Below are positions 50,703-60,477 of a DNA stretch of 64,000 nt, one piece after another. The notes under the pieces were generated by a model. That model was not told the DNA's origin. It worked only from the letters and a program-made list of their open reading frames with translations, and did no database searches. The stretch is from NCBI RefSeq assembly GCF_000009625.1, contig NC_002678.2:4868001-4932000 (forward strand), in the 5' to 3' direction. Origin of the DNA: Mesorhizobium japonicum MAFF 303099 (GTDB lineage: Bacteria; Pseudomonadota; Alphaproteobacteria; Rhizobiales; Rhizobiaceae). The first letter of the stretch is position 1; every line of letters begins with the position of its first letter. Position numbers and translations under genes: made by a program.

Positions 50703-52385
50703 ATGAACAAGTGGCCACTCAGTCGCCGCGCCGTAGCGAAAGCAATGCTTTTGGCATCGGCTGCACCTTTGGTCATGAATTTGGAGGCGCTTGCCGGCTC
50801 ATCTTGCGCCGATGGCATCGTGCGTATCGCCGGAATTGCCGCACCCGACACGATGAATCCCTTTGCCACTTGGAGTTCGTCCTGGCCCATGTACTTCACC
50901 TATGACGCTCTGGTCGGCGTGGACGCCCAGCGCCACGACGATCGGAGGGGATTTGCCAAATCATGGTCCGTTGCCAAAGACAACCTCACGTGGACATTCA
51001 AGATTTGGCCTAGCATGAAGTGGTCTGACGGCCAGCCTGCGACGGCGCGGGACGCTGCGTTCACTTATAACTATTTGCGGGGATCCATCGGCAAGCCGGA
51101 CGAACTGAACGTTGGCTATAATAATACGGGTGGCTTGGAGAACATCGAGTCCATTGCGGCACTGGATGACGAGACCCTGCAAATCGTGACCAAGAGCCGC
51201 ACTCGTTGGCCTGTCGACAACTACACATTGATGGTTCCCGAGCACATCTGGAAGGACGTATCTTACGCCGAAGCCCGCAGCACCTTCCAAAACAAGCCGC
51301 CGCTGGTGGGAACCGGGCCTATGATCGTTTCAGAATTTCAACCCGGACAGTTTGCCAGTCTCACGCCTAACAAGTACTTCCGCGCGGGGCGACCGGCGAC
51401 GGCCGGCATGACCTACCGCTTCTTCAATTCTGCCGATCCTATCGCTCAGGGGTTGAAGAGCGGCGATCTTGATTACGGAATGAGCTTAACTGCTGCCCAG
51501 TGGGAGGAGCTGTCGAATGATCCTGCCATCGCTGTAGGAGAATCGCGCATCGAGCAGCGGAATTATCTGGCCTTCAATACGCTCTCCGGGAAGGGTGCAG
51601 GCAGCACCAAGGCGCTCCAGGATCCGGCGTTTCGCGATGCGATCGGCTACGCGATCGACCAGAAGACCATCGTCGATCGAGCCTTCCGCGGCCACGCCGA
51701 CCCTGGCGTCGGACTGGCCATGCCGGTGACGGCCGATTACTACTCCGAACTGAGTGAGATCAGGCGCCATTTCGATCTAGCCGAGGCAGGGCGGCGACTT
51801 GATGCCGCCGGCTATCGGGATACCAACGGCGACGGTCTCCGTGAGGACCGGGATGGAAACCCGTTCCAGCTGGAACTGATCACAGGGACCACGTCGGGTG
51901 TTCTTGAAATACCGACCGCGGCCATACAGCTTATCGCGGGCTGGCTAGAGCAAATTGGCATACCTGTCACCGTAACTCAGCTCGACTCCGGCGCGCTCGC
52001 GGCCCGCACTGCAGCTCCGGCGGATGGCGGCGGCGGGTGGGATCTGCTCGTCAGCGCAGGCTGGCTGGGTCCATCGGCTCACGACCTGCTCAGCTTGGGC
52101 AACAGTAAGCTCATCGGCACCAGCAACACATCTTACTGGAAGAACGACAAGTTCGACAAGCTGCTGTCGGAAGCCGACGTCACCGTTGACCTCAAGAAGA
52201 GTCGGGAATTAGTCGATCAAGCGTCGCGCTTGATTTACATCGAAGCGCCCTACATCATGCTCTGTTACCCCTTCCTGCTCGAAGCCCATCGAAAGGACTG
52301 CTTCCAAGGTTGGGGGACGAACGACGCGGTGTCGATGTGGGGCTATTTCCCGTTTGATCGCCTGAAGCCGGCGCCAACGCCGTGA
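50703..52385 (+). CDS. Peptide/opine-type ABC substrate-binding protein (OppA/DppA family, SBP_bac_5)
   Basis: This is a 560-residue periplasmic protein. A signal with two arginines (LSRRAVAKAMLLASAAPLVM) precedes the mature chain. IAAPDTMNPFATWSSSWPMY, the WTFKIWPSMKWSDGQPATAR segment and AIGYAIDQKTIVDRAF are typical of the SBP_bac_5 family. ATG 50703 has GAGGGGAGAAA just upstream, so the longer frame from 50667 is wrong. It heads a five-gene operon in which every junction overlaps. The ligand could be a peptide, opine or glycoside. Confidence 0.88.
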   Translation: MNKWPLSRRAVAKAMLLASAAPLVMNLEALAGSSCADGIVRIAGIAAPDTMNPFATWSSSWPMYFTYDALVGVDAQRHDDRRGFAKSWSVAKDNLTWTFKIWPSMKWSDGQPATARDAAFTYNYLRGSIGKPDELNVGYNNTGGLENIESIAALDDETLQIVTKSRTRWPVDNYTLMVPEHIWKDVSYAEARSTFQNKPPLVGTGPMIVSEFQPGQFASLTPNKYFRAGRPATAGMTYRFFNSADPIAQGLKSGDLDYGMSLTAAQWEELSNDPAIAVGESRIEQRNYLAFNTLSGKGAGSTKALQDPAFRDAIGYAIDQKTIVDRAFRGHADPGVGLAMPVTADYYSELSEIRRHFDLAEAGRRLDAAGYRDTNGDGLREDRDGNPFQLELITGTTSGVLEIPTAAIQLIAGWLEQIGIPVTVTQLDSGALAARTAAPADGGGGWDLLVSAGWLGPSAHDLLSLGNSKLIGTSNTSYWKNDKFDKLLSEADVTVDLKKSRELVDQASRLIYIEAPYIMLCYPFLLEAHRKDCFQGWGTNDAVSMWGYFPFDRLKPAPTP

Positions 52386-53371
52386 ACGGAGGCGGGACGA
52401 GCCGGCATATTGGACGCATCATCATAAGGGCGATTGTGACGCTTCTGATGGTGGCGATACTTAACTTCATCCTGTTCCGAGTCATTCCAGGTGATCCTGC
52501 CAAGCTTCTGCTTGGCGGTGCGCGTACCAGCGTGACCGCTGAGCAGATCGAGGCGCAGCGCCAGAACTGGGGCCTCGATCGGCCGCTGTTTCCGGACCAG
52601 TTGGTCGACTACCTGTCGGCAACTGTCCGGGGCGATTTGGGCTACAGCTTCAAATTCAGGGGCAGGCATGTCGCCGACCTGATTTTGGAGCACTTGCCAG
52701 CCACTATCATCTTGGTCGGGATTGCTCAGTTAACAGCAATTGTTATTGGGGTGATGCTTGGCATCTATGCGGGCTGGCGCCGAGGAGGAACACTAGACAA
52801 TCTTGCCACCGGAACCTCTCTGCTGCTCTACTCGACGCCTTCTTTCTGGGTGGCTATGATCCTGGTAGTGATCTTCAGTACATCTTTGGGCTGGCTTCCG
52901 GGCTACGGTGCATATTCACCCGGAGGAACCATCAGTTTTGTTGACTCGTTACTTGATCACCTCAGGCATCTCGCGCTTCCGGTCACCGCGGTGGCTCTCG
53001 GACTCATTGGCCAATACGTCGTGGTCGCACGTGCCGCAATGAGCGACGTTGTTACTGAGGATTACATGGTGACTGCGCGGGCTAAAGGGCTGACCAATGG
53101 TCAGATGCTCATGCGTCATGCATTTCGCAATGCAATGCTACCGGTCGTAACCCTGATTGCCCTTAATCTTGGCTACGTGGTCGCCGGTGCTATCACCGTC
53201 GAAGCCGTATTCGCCTGGCCGGGCATCGGAGGACTGACTGTGGAAGCGCTGAATGCACGGGACTACCCTATCCTTCAAGGCATTTTCCTGTTGCTTGGTG
53301 CGTCGATCGTTGTTGCAAACCTCGTAGCTGATCTCGCCTATGGCCTTCTTGATCCGCGAGTCCGCCAATGA
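52382..53371 (+). CDS. Peptide-type ABC permease (DppB/OppB family)
   Basis: This is a 329-residue permease with six membrane segments. It starts at GTG 52382, overlapping the previous stop as GTGA. The family-typical N-terminal NFILFRVIPGDPAKLLLGG, GLDRPLFPDQLVDYLSATVR, and EAA loop TARAKGLTNGQMLMRHAFRN are present. It pairs with the next gene to form the pore. Confidence 0.9.
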   Translation: MNGGGTSRHIGRIIIRAIVTLLMVAILNFILFRVIPGDPAKLLLGGARTSVTAEQIEAQRQNWGLDRPLFPDQLVDYLSATVRGDLGYSFKFRGRHVADLILEHLPATIILVGIAQLTAIVIGVMLGIYAGWRRGGTLDNLATGTSLLLYSTPSFWVAMILVVIFSTSLGWLPGYGAYSPGGTISFVDSLLDHLRHLALPVTAVALGLIGQYVVVARAAMSDVVTEDYMVTARAKGLTNGQMLMRHAFRNAMLPVVTLIALNLGYVVAGAITVEAVFAWPGIGGLTVEALNARDYPILQGIFLLLGASIVVANLVADLAYGLLDPRVRQ

Positions 53372-54300
53372 GCGAAAGTACAGTTCGACCTTCCCCGCGA
53401 GGCCGGGCGCGAGCGATAAAAGACTTTCTGCGTCAATTTCTTGGCCACGGCGGGGCTCAGGCGGGCGTCGTATGTCTGGTCTTCTTTCTTGTGCTGGCTG
53501 CCGCCCCAAATACCCTTGTGGGACCGCTCCAGACTGCAATCAACGCAACGGGCGATTTCCTCGCGCCACCATCAAGCCAGCATCTGCTAGGGACCGACGA
53601 GGTGGGGCGGGACGTGCTCAATATGGTCGTCCATGGTGCCCGGATCTCGCTTACGATCGCGCTGCTGGCGACCGTGATCAGCCTCGTCGTCGGCACTGCG
53701 GTTGGTATCACCGCTGGCTACTACGGTGGCAGGGTTGACGTCTGGCTGATGCGCCTGACGGATTTCTTTTTTGTCATGCCGTCCTTCGTGCTGGCACTGG
53801 TCATCACCCCTGTGGTTCTCGAGGTGATGGGGCGCGGGGGAGACATCCTCGGCTTTCGTCCTTCTCTTTTTGTGATCCTTGTCGTTATCGGCATGACAAG
53901 CTGGGCGTTCGTCGCGCGCATCGTTCGCAGTCAGACACTGTCGCTTAAGGAGCGAACATTCATTGATCGTGCGCGCGTTGTGGGCAGCAGCAATTTCAGC
54001 ATCATGGTGCGGCATATTCTTCCCAATCTCGTGCCGCAAATCGCTGCCAATGGTGCCCTGGTCGTCGCCGGAGCAATCTATGTCGAGACGTCGCTCTCGT
54101 TCCTCGGGCTTGGCGATCCGTTGCAGCCTTCATGGGGCACTTTGCTGTCGCTCGCTCAACGCGCTGGAGCCGCTAGCGCCGGAGCGTGGTGGTACCTCGG
54201 TGCCCCCGGAGTGTGCGTGCTTTCGGTTTCCCTTAGCTTCGTCCTGATTGGCAACGCCCTCGACGACACGTTCAACCCACGGCGGAGGGTTATTCCATGA
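53368..54300 (+). CDS. Peptide-type ABC permease (DppC/OppC family)
   Basis: This is a 310-residue permease. It overlaps the previous gene as ATGA. HLLGTDEVGRDVLNMVVHGA is the usual OppC/DppC signature, and RARVVGSSNFSIMVRHILPN is the EAA loop that contacts the ATPases. About six membrane segments follow a hydrophilic N-terminal tail of about 35 residues. Confidence 0.9.
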   Translation: MSESTVRPSPRGRARAIKDFLRQFLGHGGAQAGVVCLVFFLVLAAAPNTLVGPLQTAINATGDFLAPPSSQHLLGTDEVGRDVLNMVVHGARISLTIALLATVISLVVGTAVGITAGYYGGRVDVWLMRLTDFFFVMPSFVLALVITPVVLEVMGRGGDILGFRPSLFVILVVIGMTSWAFVARIVRSQTLSLKERTFIDRARVVGSSNFSIMVRHILPNLVPQIAANGALVVAGAIYVETSLSFLGLGDPLQPSWGTLLSLAQRAGAASAGAWWYLGAPGVCVLSVSLSFVLIGNALDDTFNPRRRVIP

Positions 54301-55304
54301 CAAACTCCTCTCGAGACAAGCCGTCGGTTTTGGAAGTCGACGGTCTCGCTGTCGACTATGGGCTCAAGGGCGTTTCATTGCGAGCGATCGACAATGTGAC
54401 CTTCGCGCTCCGGGCCGGAGAGGCTGTAGGCCTCGTCGGAGAATCTGGCAGCGGGAAGACCACGACTGCAATGGCGATCGCGGGTCTGCTATCTCCCAAC
54501 GCGCGGGTCAGCGAGGGCGAAGTACGGTATCGCGGAGAGCGACTGCCGATCGATGACGATGCGGCGATGCGGCCACATCGCTGGAGCGAAACGTCCGTTG
54601 TCTTCCAGGGTGCAATGAATGCGCTCAACCCCGTACACCGCATCATCAAGCAGATCGCCGAGCCCTGCATGCTGAAGCTCGGTATGTCGCGGGGCGAGGC
54701 AACTGCGCGGGCACGGGAGCTGCTTGAACTCGTTGGCATTCCGACGGATCGCGGTTCCGCCTATCCGCATGAGTTGTCGGGCGGTATGCGCCAAAGGGTG
54801 ATGATTGCCATGGCGCTGGCGTGCCGCCCCTCGATCGTCATTGGCGATGAGCCGACCACGGCGCTGGACGTCATTACCCAGGCTCAGATCCTCAAACTGC
54901 TCGGGGAGTTGCGATCGCAACTCAACCTTGCCCTGATCTTGATCACCCACGATCTTTCTGTGGTGGCCGAGGCTTGTGATCGCGTGTTGATCATGTATTC
55001 CGGCCGCATCGTCGAGGACGGAACAGTTGCTGAGATCTTCGCCCAACCTAAGCACCCGTACACCAGACTACTGATCGACTCGATCCCGAACCCGGCGAAC
55101 GGCAAAAAGATGATCCGGCCAATACCGGGTGATCCGCCCAACCTGGTGAATCGACCCTCAGGCTGCGCCTTCCATCCACGTTGCCCGTCGGCCATGGCGG
55201 TTTGCGCGACCGAAGTCCCCAGCCTCGATAAGGTCGGGCGGGGACGCGTCGCCTGTCACCTTCACCGGTCCTCGCAAGAAGACAAGGTTGCAGTCCATGC
55301 CTGA
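54297..55304 (+). CDS. Peptide-type ABC ATPase (DppD/OppD family)
   Basis: This is a 335-residue ATPase. Walker [10 protein letters not shown] is near residue 48, the signature LSGGMRQR near 160 and Walker [13 protein letters not shown] near 180. The C-terminal oligopeptide-transporter extension has [13 protein letters not shown] with clustered cysteines. It overlaps the permease stop by 4 bp and the next ATPase by 8 bp. Confidence 0.9.
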   Translation: MTNSSRDKPSVLEVDGLAVDYGLKGVSLRAIDNVTFALRAGEAVGLVGESGSGKTTTAMAIAGLLSPNARVSEGEVRYRGERLPIDDDAAMRPHRWSETSVVFQGAMNALNPVHRIIKQIAEPCMLKLGMSRGEATARARELLELVGIPTDRGSAYPHELSGGMRQRVMIAMALACRPSIVIGDEPTTALDVITQAQILKLLGELRSQLNLALILITHDLSVVAEACDRVLIMYSGRIVEDGTVAEIFAQPKHPYTRLLIDSIPNPANGKKMIRPIPGDPPNLVNRPSGCAFHPRCPSAMAVCATEVPSLDKVGRGRVACHLHRSSQEDKVAVHA

Positions 55305-56301
55305 CACCATCGACATCCTGCGCCTTGAGAGCCTGCAGGTCCATTTTCCTATCCAGGGCGGGCTGTTCGACCGAGTCCTGGGTCGACCTGCAGGCGCCGT
55401 GCGCGCGGTGGACGGAATCGACCTCAACATCGGACGGGGTGAGATCGTCGCCCTGGTCGGGGAATCGGGAAGTGGCAAGACGACGGTGGGCCGTGTCATC
55501 ACCAAGCTTGCTCAGCCAACAGGCGGCAAGCTGTTGTTCGAAGGCCGCGACATGACCGCGGAGCGAGGCTCCTCGGCCCTGCGTCCTTATCGGCATCGCG
55601 TGCAGATGATCTTCCAGGACGCTTATCAGGCACTCAACCCGCGACACACCGTATTTGATATCGTGGCGGAGCCATTGCGCTCACTGCGGCTGGTCGACAA
55701 CGTCACTCAACTCGCCGAGCGGGTGCGCGAAGCGCTTGCGGCCGCCGGGCTCAATCCCCCCGGTGATTTCTTCTCCCGGTTCCCACACGAACTATCTGGC
55801 GGGCAGCGCCAGCGGGTCGTTATTGCCGGTGCGCTTGCCGTGAAGCCAGAGCTCATCGTTGCTGACGAACCTGTGTCGATGCTCGATGTCTCGATACGCG
55901 CGCAGATTCTTCAGGTCCTGATTGACTTACGCGATAAGCATAATATGGCACTACTGTTCATTACCCACGACCTGCCGCTCGCCTGGTTGATCGCCGACAG
56001 AATTGCCGTTTTATATCTTGGGAAATTGGTCGAGATCGGTAGTGCTGACGAGATCACATTCAACCCCCGTCATCCCTATACCATCGCCTTGCGCAACGCC
56101 ACCCCGCAGGTCGGCGGCAATGCAGGTCGTGCCGAGATGCCGGCCCTGCAGGGTGAGGTTCCAAGCGCCGCGCGCGTGCCGAAGGGCTGTCGTTTCCATC
56201 CGCGTTGCCCGCTTGTCTTTGACCGCTGCAAGGTGGAGGAGCCGCCGGTCATCGAAGTCGGGCTGCGGCATATGTCCGCGTGCTGGCGAAGTGAATGCTG
56301 A
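55297..56301 (+). CDS. Peptide-type ABC ATPase (DppF/OppF family)
   Basis: This is a 334-residue ATPase and last gene of the operon. Walker [10 protein letters not shown], the [18 protein letters not shown]-loop region, signature LSGGQRQR, Walker [13 protein letters not shown] and the C-terminal [15 protein letters not shown] are all present. ATG 55297 is taken because it overlaps the previous stop by 8 bp; TTG 55288 is three codons further up. Confidence 0.9.
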   Translation: MPDTIDILRLESLQVHFPIQGGLFDRVLGRPAGAVRAVDGIDLNIGRGEIVALVGESGSGKTTVGRVITKLAQPTGGKLLFEGRDMTAERGSSALRPYRHRVQMIFQDAYQALNPRHTVFDIVAEPLRSLRLVDNVTQLAERVREALAAAGLNPPGDFFSRFPHELSGGQRQRVVIAGALAVKPELIVADEPVSMLDVSIRAQILQVLIDLRDKHNMALLFITHDLPLAWLIADRIAVLYLGKLVEIGSADEITFNPRHPYTIALRNATPQVGGNAGRAEMPALQGEVPSAARVPKGCRFHPRCPLVFDRCKVEEPPVIEVGLRHMSACWRSEC

Positions 56302-56685
56302 CGGCTCTGTAACGAAATCCCCGATGAGGTTCTCGTCAGCATTAAACGCCTTTGCCAAAGCACTTCGGCCTAGAACCATAGGCATTCTTCGCACGCGTGA
56401 ACCCTGTCGGACACCGGCGAGGACTGGCTATCTGGATTCTCGATGGCGGGGGTCTTCACTCTATGCTTGTTAATTCTGAGATGAGCTGCAAATCTGATCG
56501 GTAGCAAGGCAAGGGAGAAAGGTGGACAATTGTTAAGAACCGTCAGGATGCTAGCCTGTGCGTTTTCTGTCTGTCCAATAGGAAGGATTACTTGCGTTGA
56601 AGGCGATGCAGACAAAATAATGATGGAAATTCGAACTATAGAGAGATGAGGGGCTTCCCACGCTGTCTCTCTGGAGGGAATACTA
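56302..56685. other. About 380 bp between importer and peptidase, no gene recognised
   Basis: Frames on both strands carry no known motif. The end (CTGGAGGGAA, about 56671-56680) is a strong ribosome-binding site for a short leader ORF. Confidence 0.5.
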
Positions 56686-56742
56686 ATGCACAAACTATAT
56701 TGTTTGCTGATTGCTGCGACTTTTCAGACGAGGGTCTTCTGA
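56686..56742 (+). CDS. 18-residue leader ORF, translationally linked to the peptidase
   Basis: MHKLYCLLIAATFQTRVF has GGAGGG 7-12 bases upstream, the best ribosome-binding site in the region. Its TGA (56740-56742) overlaps the peptidase ATG (56742-56744) as TGATG, the layout of reinitiation coupling. Whether the peptide itself has a role is unknown. Confidence 0.45.
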   Translation: MHKLYCLLIAATFQTRVF

Positions 56743-58859
56743 TGCGGAACATACGCCTGCAGCCACCGCTTCCTCGTGCCGAGTCTCGGATCAGAGTTTT
56801 TCACGACGACGTCACGATCGATTCGTATCGTTGGTTTCGCGACCGAGAGAATCCCGATGTCGGCGCGTATCTGGAAGCCGAGAACAGCTACACAGAGCAA
56901 GCGACAGCTCACCTTTCAGCGCTTAAGGCGGAGATCATCGCCGAGATCGAAGGGCGTCAGCCTCGCGAGTACACTTCACCAGCGTTGCAAGTTGGGCCTT
57001 TCGAGTACTTCCAAAGGCGCGAGCCGAACTTGGCTCATCCGGCCTGGTGGCGTCGCCCAGTAACTGGCGGCTCGGAGGAACAAGTTCTTGACCCGAACGC
57101 GATTCCCGGTGCGGAGGTCTTCTACTCACTCGGTGTGTTCGAACCGTGTGACGACGGGCGTTACGTGGCCTTCAGCTTCGATGTCATTGGGAACGAGAAT
57201 TACGAGCTTAGGGTTCGGGACATGAAGACCGGCCAAGAGGTCTGGCAGGGATCGAAGAAGGTTGCGATGGTGGCTTGGGCCGCGGATGGTAACACTTTGT
57301 TTTTCACGAGCGAGCGACCCAGCCGACAACAATGTCAGGAGCTTGTCCGCCTGAATATAGCAACCGGGATTTCTGAGGTAGTATTTGAGGAAAGCAATGA
57401 GCAATTAAAAGTTCAGGTTCGCCGTTCTGATAGTGGCGCCTGGTTGTTCCTCGACGTGACTGCTTTCTCGGGCCATTCCTCTTTTCCCGCTCATTTCGGT
57501 GCTGAAGAGGTGTGGTGTCTTCCTGCCGACGAGCCGGGAGGCAACTGGCGTCGGATTGTGAAGCGGGGAAACGGACACGAGATTTATGCAGAGCATTGGG
57601 GCGATAGTTTCCTGTTTCGAGTGAACGACGCTGGACCGTATTGCCGGCTCGTGTGTGCGCCGATAGATGACCCGTCACCTTCGTCTTGGGAGGAGGTAAT
57701 CCCCCATCGTGAAGGCGCGACACTCGAAGAAGTGCACATCTTCGAGAAGCACTTGGTTGTGCTGGAACGAGAAGGCCTGCGTCCTCGCCTGGTCGCACGT
57801 GACAGAAGCGGGCGTGTTGGAACCACGATCGATCCCGAGGAGTCGAGCTGCACCCTTAAGGTCGGCTCGTCAGCAGGGGGGACGCATTCGGTGCCACGGC
57901 ATTTGTTCCGAAGCTCCAAGTTGGTTTACTCAATTAGCTCGTTTGTGACACCCGACACCTTCGTCGAGCATGATCTCGCCGACGACCGTTCGGTGACCTT
58001 GTGCCGGGCCCACATACCGGGGTTTGACCCTGCTTTATACGTCTCGCAGGTTGTGATGGTGGAGGCGGACGACGGGGTTGAGATACCGATTTCGCTTGTT
58101 ACACGTCGCGACCGGGCTAACCCTGGGCCGGTCGTACTCCGCGTCTACGGGTGTTACGGGTCACCAAGATCTCCGTCGTTCAAGGATTGGCCTTCATTCA
58201 TGACTGGTCGCTTAAGCCTGCTCGACCGAGGGGTTGCTTTCGGTTGGGCTCACATACGTGGTGGCGGTGAACTCGGTCGCCCCTCGCACGAGGCAGCTAT
58301 GGCTGAACGAAAACGCACTACCCACACAGATCTGATCGCCGCTGCCGAGGGACTTGTTAAGCAGGGCTTCGCCACCCGCGACGGGATCGCCATCGAGGGA
58401 GCGAGCGCTGGCGGCGGCGTTGTGCTTGCTACGGCCGCCTTGCGGCCGGACTTGTTCCGCGCCGTGATTGCCGAGGTTCCGCTCGCCGACATCCTGGATA
58501 CTGAAATGGACGCCGCAATGCCGTGGGGTCTATGGGAGAGGGCGGAGTATGGAAATCCCCACATCGCCAACGAATATCGGTACCTGCTCAGCTACGACCC
58601 CTACTACAACCTCAGCGCCGATCGCCCACTTCCGCCGACATATGTCGACGCCGCGCTCGATGACGGCCAGGTGCTGTATTATCAGCCCGCTCGTTATGTG
58701 GCGCAGCGTCGATCCTGTGCTGCCGATCGCGATCCCAAGCTGGTTTTCCGCACGCGGATGGTCGGCGGCCACAGCGGCGCTTCACATGGGCCTGGGGTAG
58801 CTGAGGAAAGAGCATTTCGCATGGCCTGGGCGCTCGACCAGCTCCGCACGATCAAATAG
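56742..58859 (+). CDS. Prolyl oligopeptidase family (S9A, oligopeptidase B-like) serine peptidase
   Basis: This is a 705-residue cytoplasmic peptidase. The N-terminal beta-propeller (about 75-420) begins after DSYRWFRDRENPDVGAYLEA. The C-terminal alpha/beta-hydrolase has the nucleophile S555 in EGASAGGG, Asp at 640-641 in DAALDDGQV and H677 in VGGHSGASHG. No signal peptide, so it would cut imported peptides shorter than about 30 residues. It fits directly downstream of the peptide importer. Start 56742 is chosen because of its TGATG overlap with a leader ORF and because the family begins near there; a longer frame opens at 56646. Confidence 0.88.
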   Translation: MRNIRLQPPLPRAESRIRVFHDDVTIDSYRWFRDRENPDVGAYLEAENSYTEQATAHLSALKAEIIAEIEGRQPREYTSPALQVGPFEYFQRREPNLAHPAWWRRPVTGGSEEQVLDPNAIPGAEVFYSLGVFEPCDDGRYVAFSFDVIGNENYELRVRDMKTGQEVWQGSKKVAMVAWAADGNTLFFTSERPSRQQCQELVRLNIATGISEVVFEESNEQLKVQVRRSDSGAWLFLDVTAFSGHSSFPAHFGAEEVWCLPADEPGGNWRRIVKRGNGHEIYAEHWGDSFLFRVNDAGPYCRLVCAPIDDPSPSSWEEVIPHREGATLEEVHIFEKHLVVLEREGLRPRLVARDRSGRVGTTIDPEESSCTLKVGSSAGGTHSVPRHLFRSSKLVYSISSFVTPDTFVEHDLADDRSVTLCRAHIPGFDPALYVSQVVMVEADDGVEIPISLVTRRDRANPGPVVLRVYGCYGSPRSPSFKDWPSFMTGRLSLLDRGVAFGWAHIRGGGELGRPSHEAAMAERKRTTHTDLIAAAEGLVKQGFATRDGIAIEGASAGGGVVLATAALRPDLFRAVIAEVPLADILDTEMDAAMPWGLWERAEYGNPHIANEYRYLLSYDPYYNLSADRPLPPTYVDAALDDGQVLYYQPARYVAQRRSCAADRDPKLVFRTRMVGGHSGASHGPGVAEERAFRMAWALDQLRTIK

Positions 58860-58873
58860 CTCAGCTCATTGTC

Positions 58874-58939
58874 ATCTATCTCACGTGGTGGCGGTCCCGG
58901 CCGAGAGATCACCACTCGCTCCCGGAACTTGCTACTTGA
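58874..58939 (+). pseudogene. 3'-terminal remnant of a second fused ABC permease
   Basis: IYLTWWRSRPRDHHSLPELA plus T and a stop matches the last residues of the 46291 permease (LYVTWWRSRRTSHRVLPEAQ). It begins immediately after the peptidase stop. A second copy of the permease gene therefore once ended here. Confidence 0.7.
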
Positions 58940-59108
58940 GCTGAAGGCCGACGGCCACGTCGCAAGTGGTTGCCTCGTTTGCTAGGGAAACCAGTTTAAC
59001 CCCGCCTGACCTGCCACTGAACATTCATCCAGCGGCGATTAGAGCCTTGGCCGTTTCTGATCCGATACCGTTCTTTGGACCGCCGGAAGGTGGAGTTTCC
59101 CGGCTGCT

Positions 59109-59948
59109 TCACGATGGCGGGCTGGTGGCGCCATCGGGATTGATCAACGAGATCGGGACCTTGTGTCCGATTGCACCATGTGGGCGCACCTCGTTGTAGT
59201 ATCTGCGCCAATCCTCCAACTTTTTGGCCGCGTCGGCAAGCGTCAGGAACCAGTGGGCATTCAGGCACTCCGCCCTGAAGCGGCCGTTGAAAGCTTCGAT
59301 GTAGGCGTTGTCGGTTGGCTTTCCCGGGCGCGAGAAGTCGAGCGTAACGCCCTTGGTGTAGGCCCACAGATCGAGGTCGCGGGACACGAACTCCGTGCCC
59401 TGATCGACCCTGATCGTCTTCGGATAGCCGATCCGAGGACAGACTTGTTCCAGCGTCCTGACCCCGTCCTCTGCTCGGTAACTGAAGCGCGGGTCGAGCA
59501 CCGGCACGTAGCGCGAGAACGTATCGACGACCGTCAGCACGCGGATCTTCTTGCCGGTCGCGAGCTGGTCGTGAACGAAGTCCATCGCCCACACGTCGTT
59601 GGGCTCGACGGCCGGCTGACGATCATCTCGTAGCTTCGCCTTCACGCGCCGTTTCGGCGTCTTGTTCCGCAGTTGAAGCCCTAAGTCCCTGTAAATCCGA
59701 TAGGTCCGCTTCATGTTGATGTCCCAGCCCTCGCGCGTGAGCATCACGTGCACGCGCCGGTAGCCATAACGAACCCGCGTTGCACAAATGTCTTTGATCC
59801 GAGCTTCGATGCCGGCCTGATCGCGGCGACGGGACTTGTAGTGATAGGTCGATGTGTCGAACTCCAGAACCCGGCAGGCACGCCGGATCGACACGTTCCA
59901 CTCAGTACAGGTATCCGCCACCAGCTCGCGTTTGCGACCAGGCCTCAC
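59109..59948 (-). CDS. IS3-family transposase OrfB
   Basis: This is a 279-residue rve-fold DDE integrase. The acidic triad lies in NDVWAMDFVHDQLATGKK (Asp), RVDQGTEFVSRDLD (Asp) and TDNAYIEAFNGRFRAECLN (Glu). An HTH_21 segment (RYGYRRVHVMLTREGW) precedes it. The GTG start overlaps the orfA stop as GTGA; a longer fusion may also form by frameshifting, as is usual in IS3. Confidence 0.9.
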   Translation of the reverse strand: MRPGRKRELVADTCTEWNVSIRRACRVLEFDTSTYHYKSRRRDQAGIEARIKDICATRVRYGYRRVHVMLTREGWDINMKRTYRIYRDLGLQLRNKTPKRRVKAKLRDDRQPAVEPNDVWAMDFVHDQLATGKKIRVLTVVDTFSRYVPVLDPRFSYRAEDGVRTLEQVCPRIGYPKTIRVDQGTEFVSRDLDLWAYTKGVTLDFSRPGKPTDNAYIEAFNGRFRAECLNAHWFLTLADAAKKLEDWRRYYNEVRPHGAIGHKVPISLINPDGATSPPS

Positions 59949-60211
59949 AGTTTTCGGCGGATCACGTCCTGCAGCATCTCCTTGTCCAGCGACAGGTCGG
60001 CGACCAGCTTCCTGAGCTTGCCGTTCTCATCCTCAAGCTGCTTCAGTCGCTTCATCTCCGTCGGCAGCAGCCCGTCATATTTCTTTTTCCAGTTGAAGTA
60101 GGTCGCCTGGCTGATCCCCGCGCGGCGGCAGATCTCCGCCACCGGAATGCCGTCCGCTCCCTGCTTCAAAATGAACGCCTTCTGGGCGTCCGAAAACTTC
60201 GATGCCTTCAT
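59945..60211 (-). CDS. IS3-family transposase OrfA
   Basis: This is an 88-residue protein with a helix-turn-helix (IPVAEICRRAGISQATYFNW) and a leucine-rich coiled coil (LKQLEDENGKLRKLVADLSL). GGAGCGGAGA precedes ATG 60211. It binds the element's ends together with OrfB. Confidence 0.9.
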   Translation of the reverse strand: MKASKFSDAQKAFILKQGADGIPVAEICRRAGISQATYFNWKKKYDGLLPTEMKRLKQLEDENGKLRKLVADLSLDKEMLQDVIRRKL

Positions 60212-60392
60212 CGCTCTCCGCTCCTCTCCCAACCGGGAAATTACAGCGGAAAACTCCAATTCTGAACGGTCCAGTTTCCGGGGTTCAGATCACGCCGTAT
60301 CAAAGTGAAAACGGCTGCGCCAAGTTCAATCTCGCATGACGCCGTGGAGCCTACCGCCGTCGGGTTTCTCAACTGACGTGAGTCCACAGGGG

Positions 60393-60444
60393 CGTTGATT
60401 TTCGCTGAGAGCTGACCCGGGATGTTTGCCGAGAAGTGACCCGC
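60393..60444. repeat. Terminal repeats of IS21-family element 3
   Basis: ATTTTCGCTGAGAGCTGACCC and TGTTTGCCGAGAAGTGACCC lie side by side outside the istB end. Such paired motifs mark IS21 termini. Confidence 0.55.
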
Positions 60445-60477
60445 CTTCATGTATGGTTTGGGTTTCAGGTTTTAGTC

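Larger units (their letters stand above)
59076..60273 (-). mobile_element. IS3-family (IS407-like) element with imperfect inverted ends
   Basis: TGGACCGCCGGAAGG at 59076 and the complement of the 60248-60273 end (TGGACCGTTCAGAATTGG) are imperfect inverted repeats about 25 bp long. They enclose orfA and orfB, 1,198 bp in all. No clear target duplication is visible. The DNA between the peptidase and this IS (58940-59075) shows nothing else. Confidence 0.82.
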
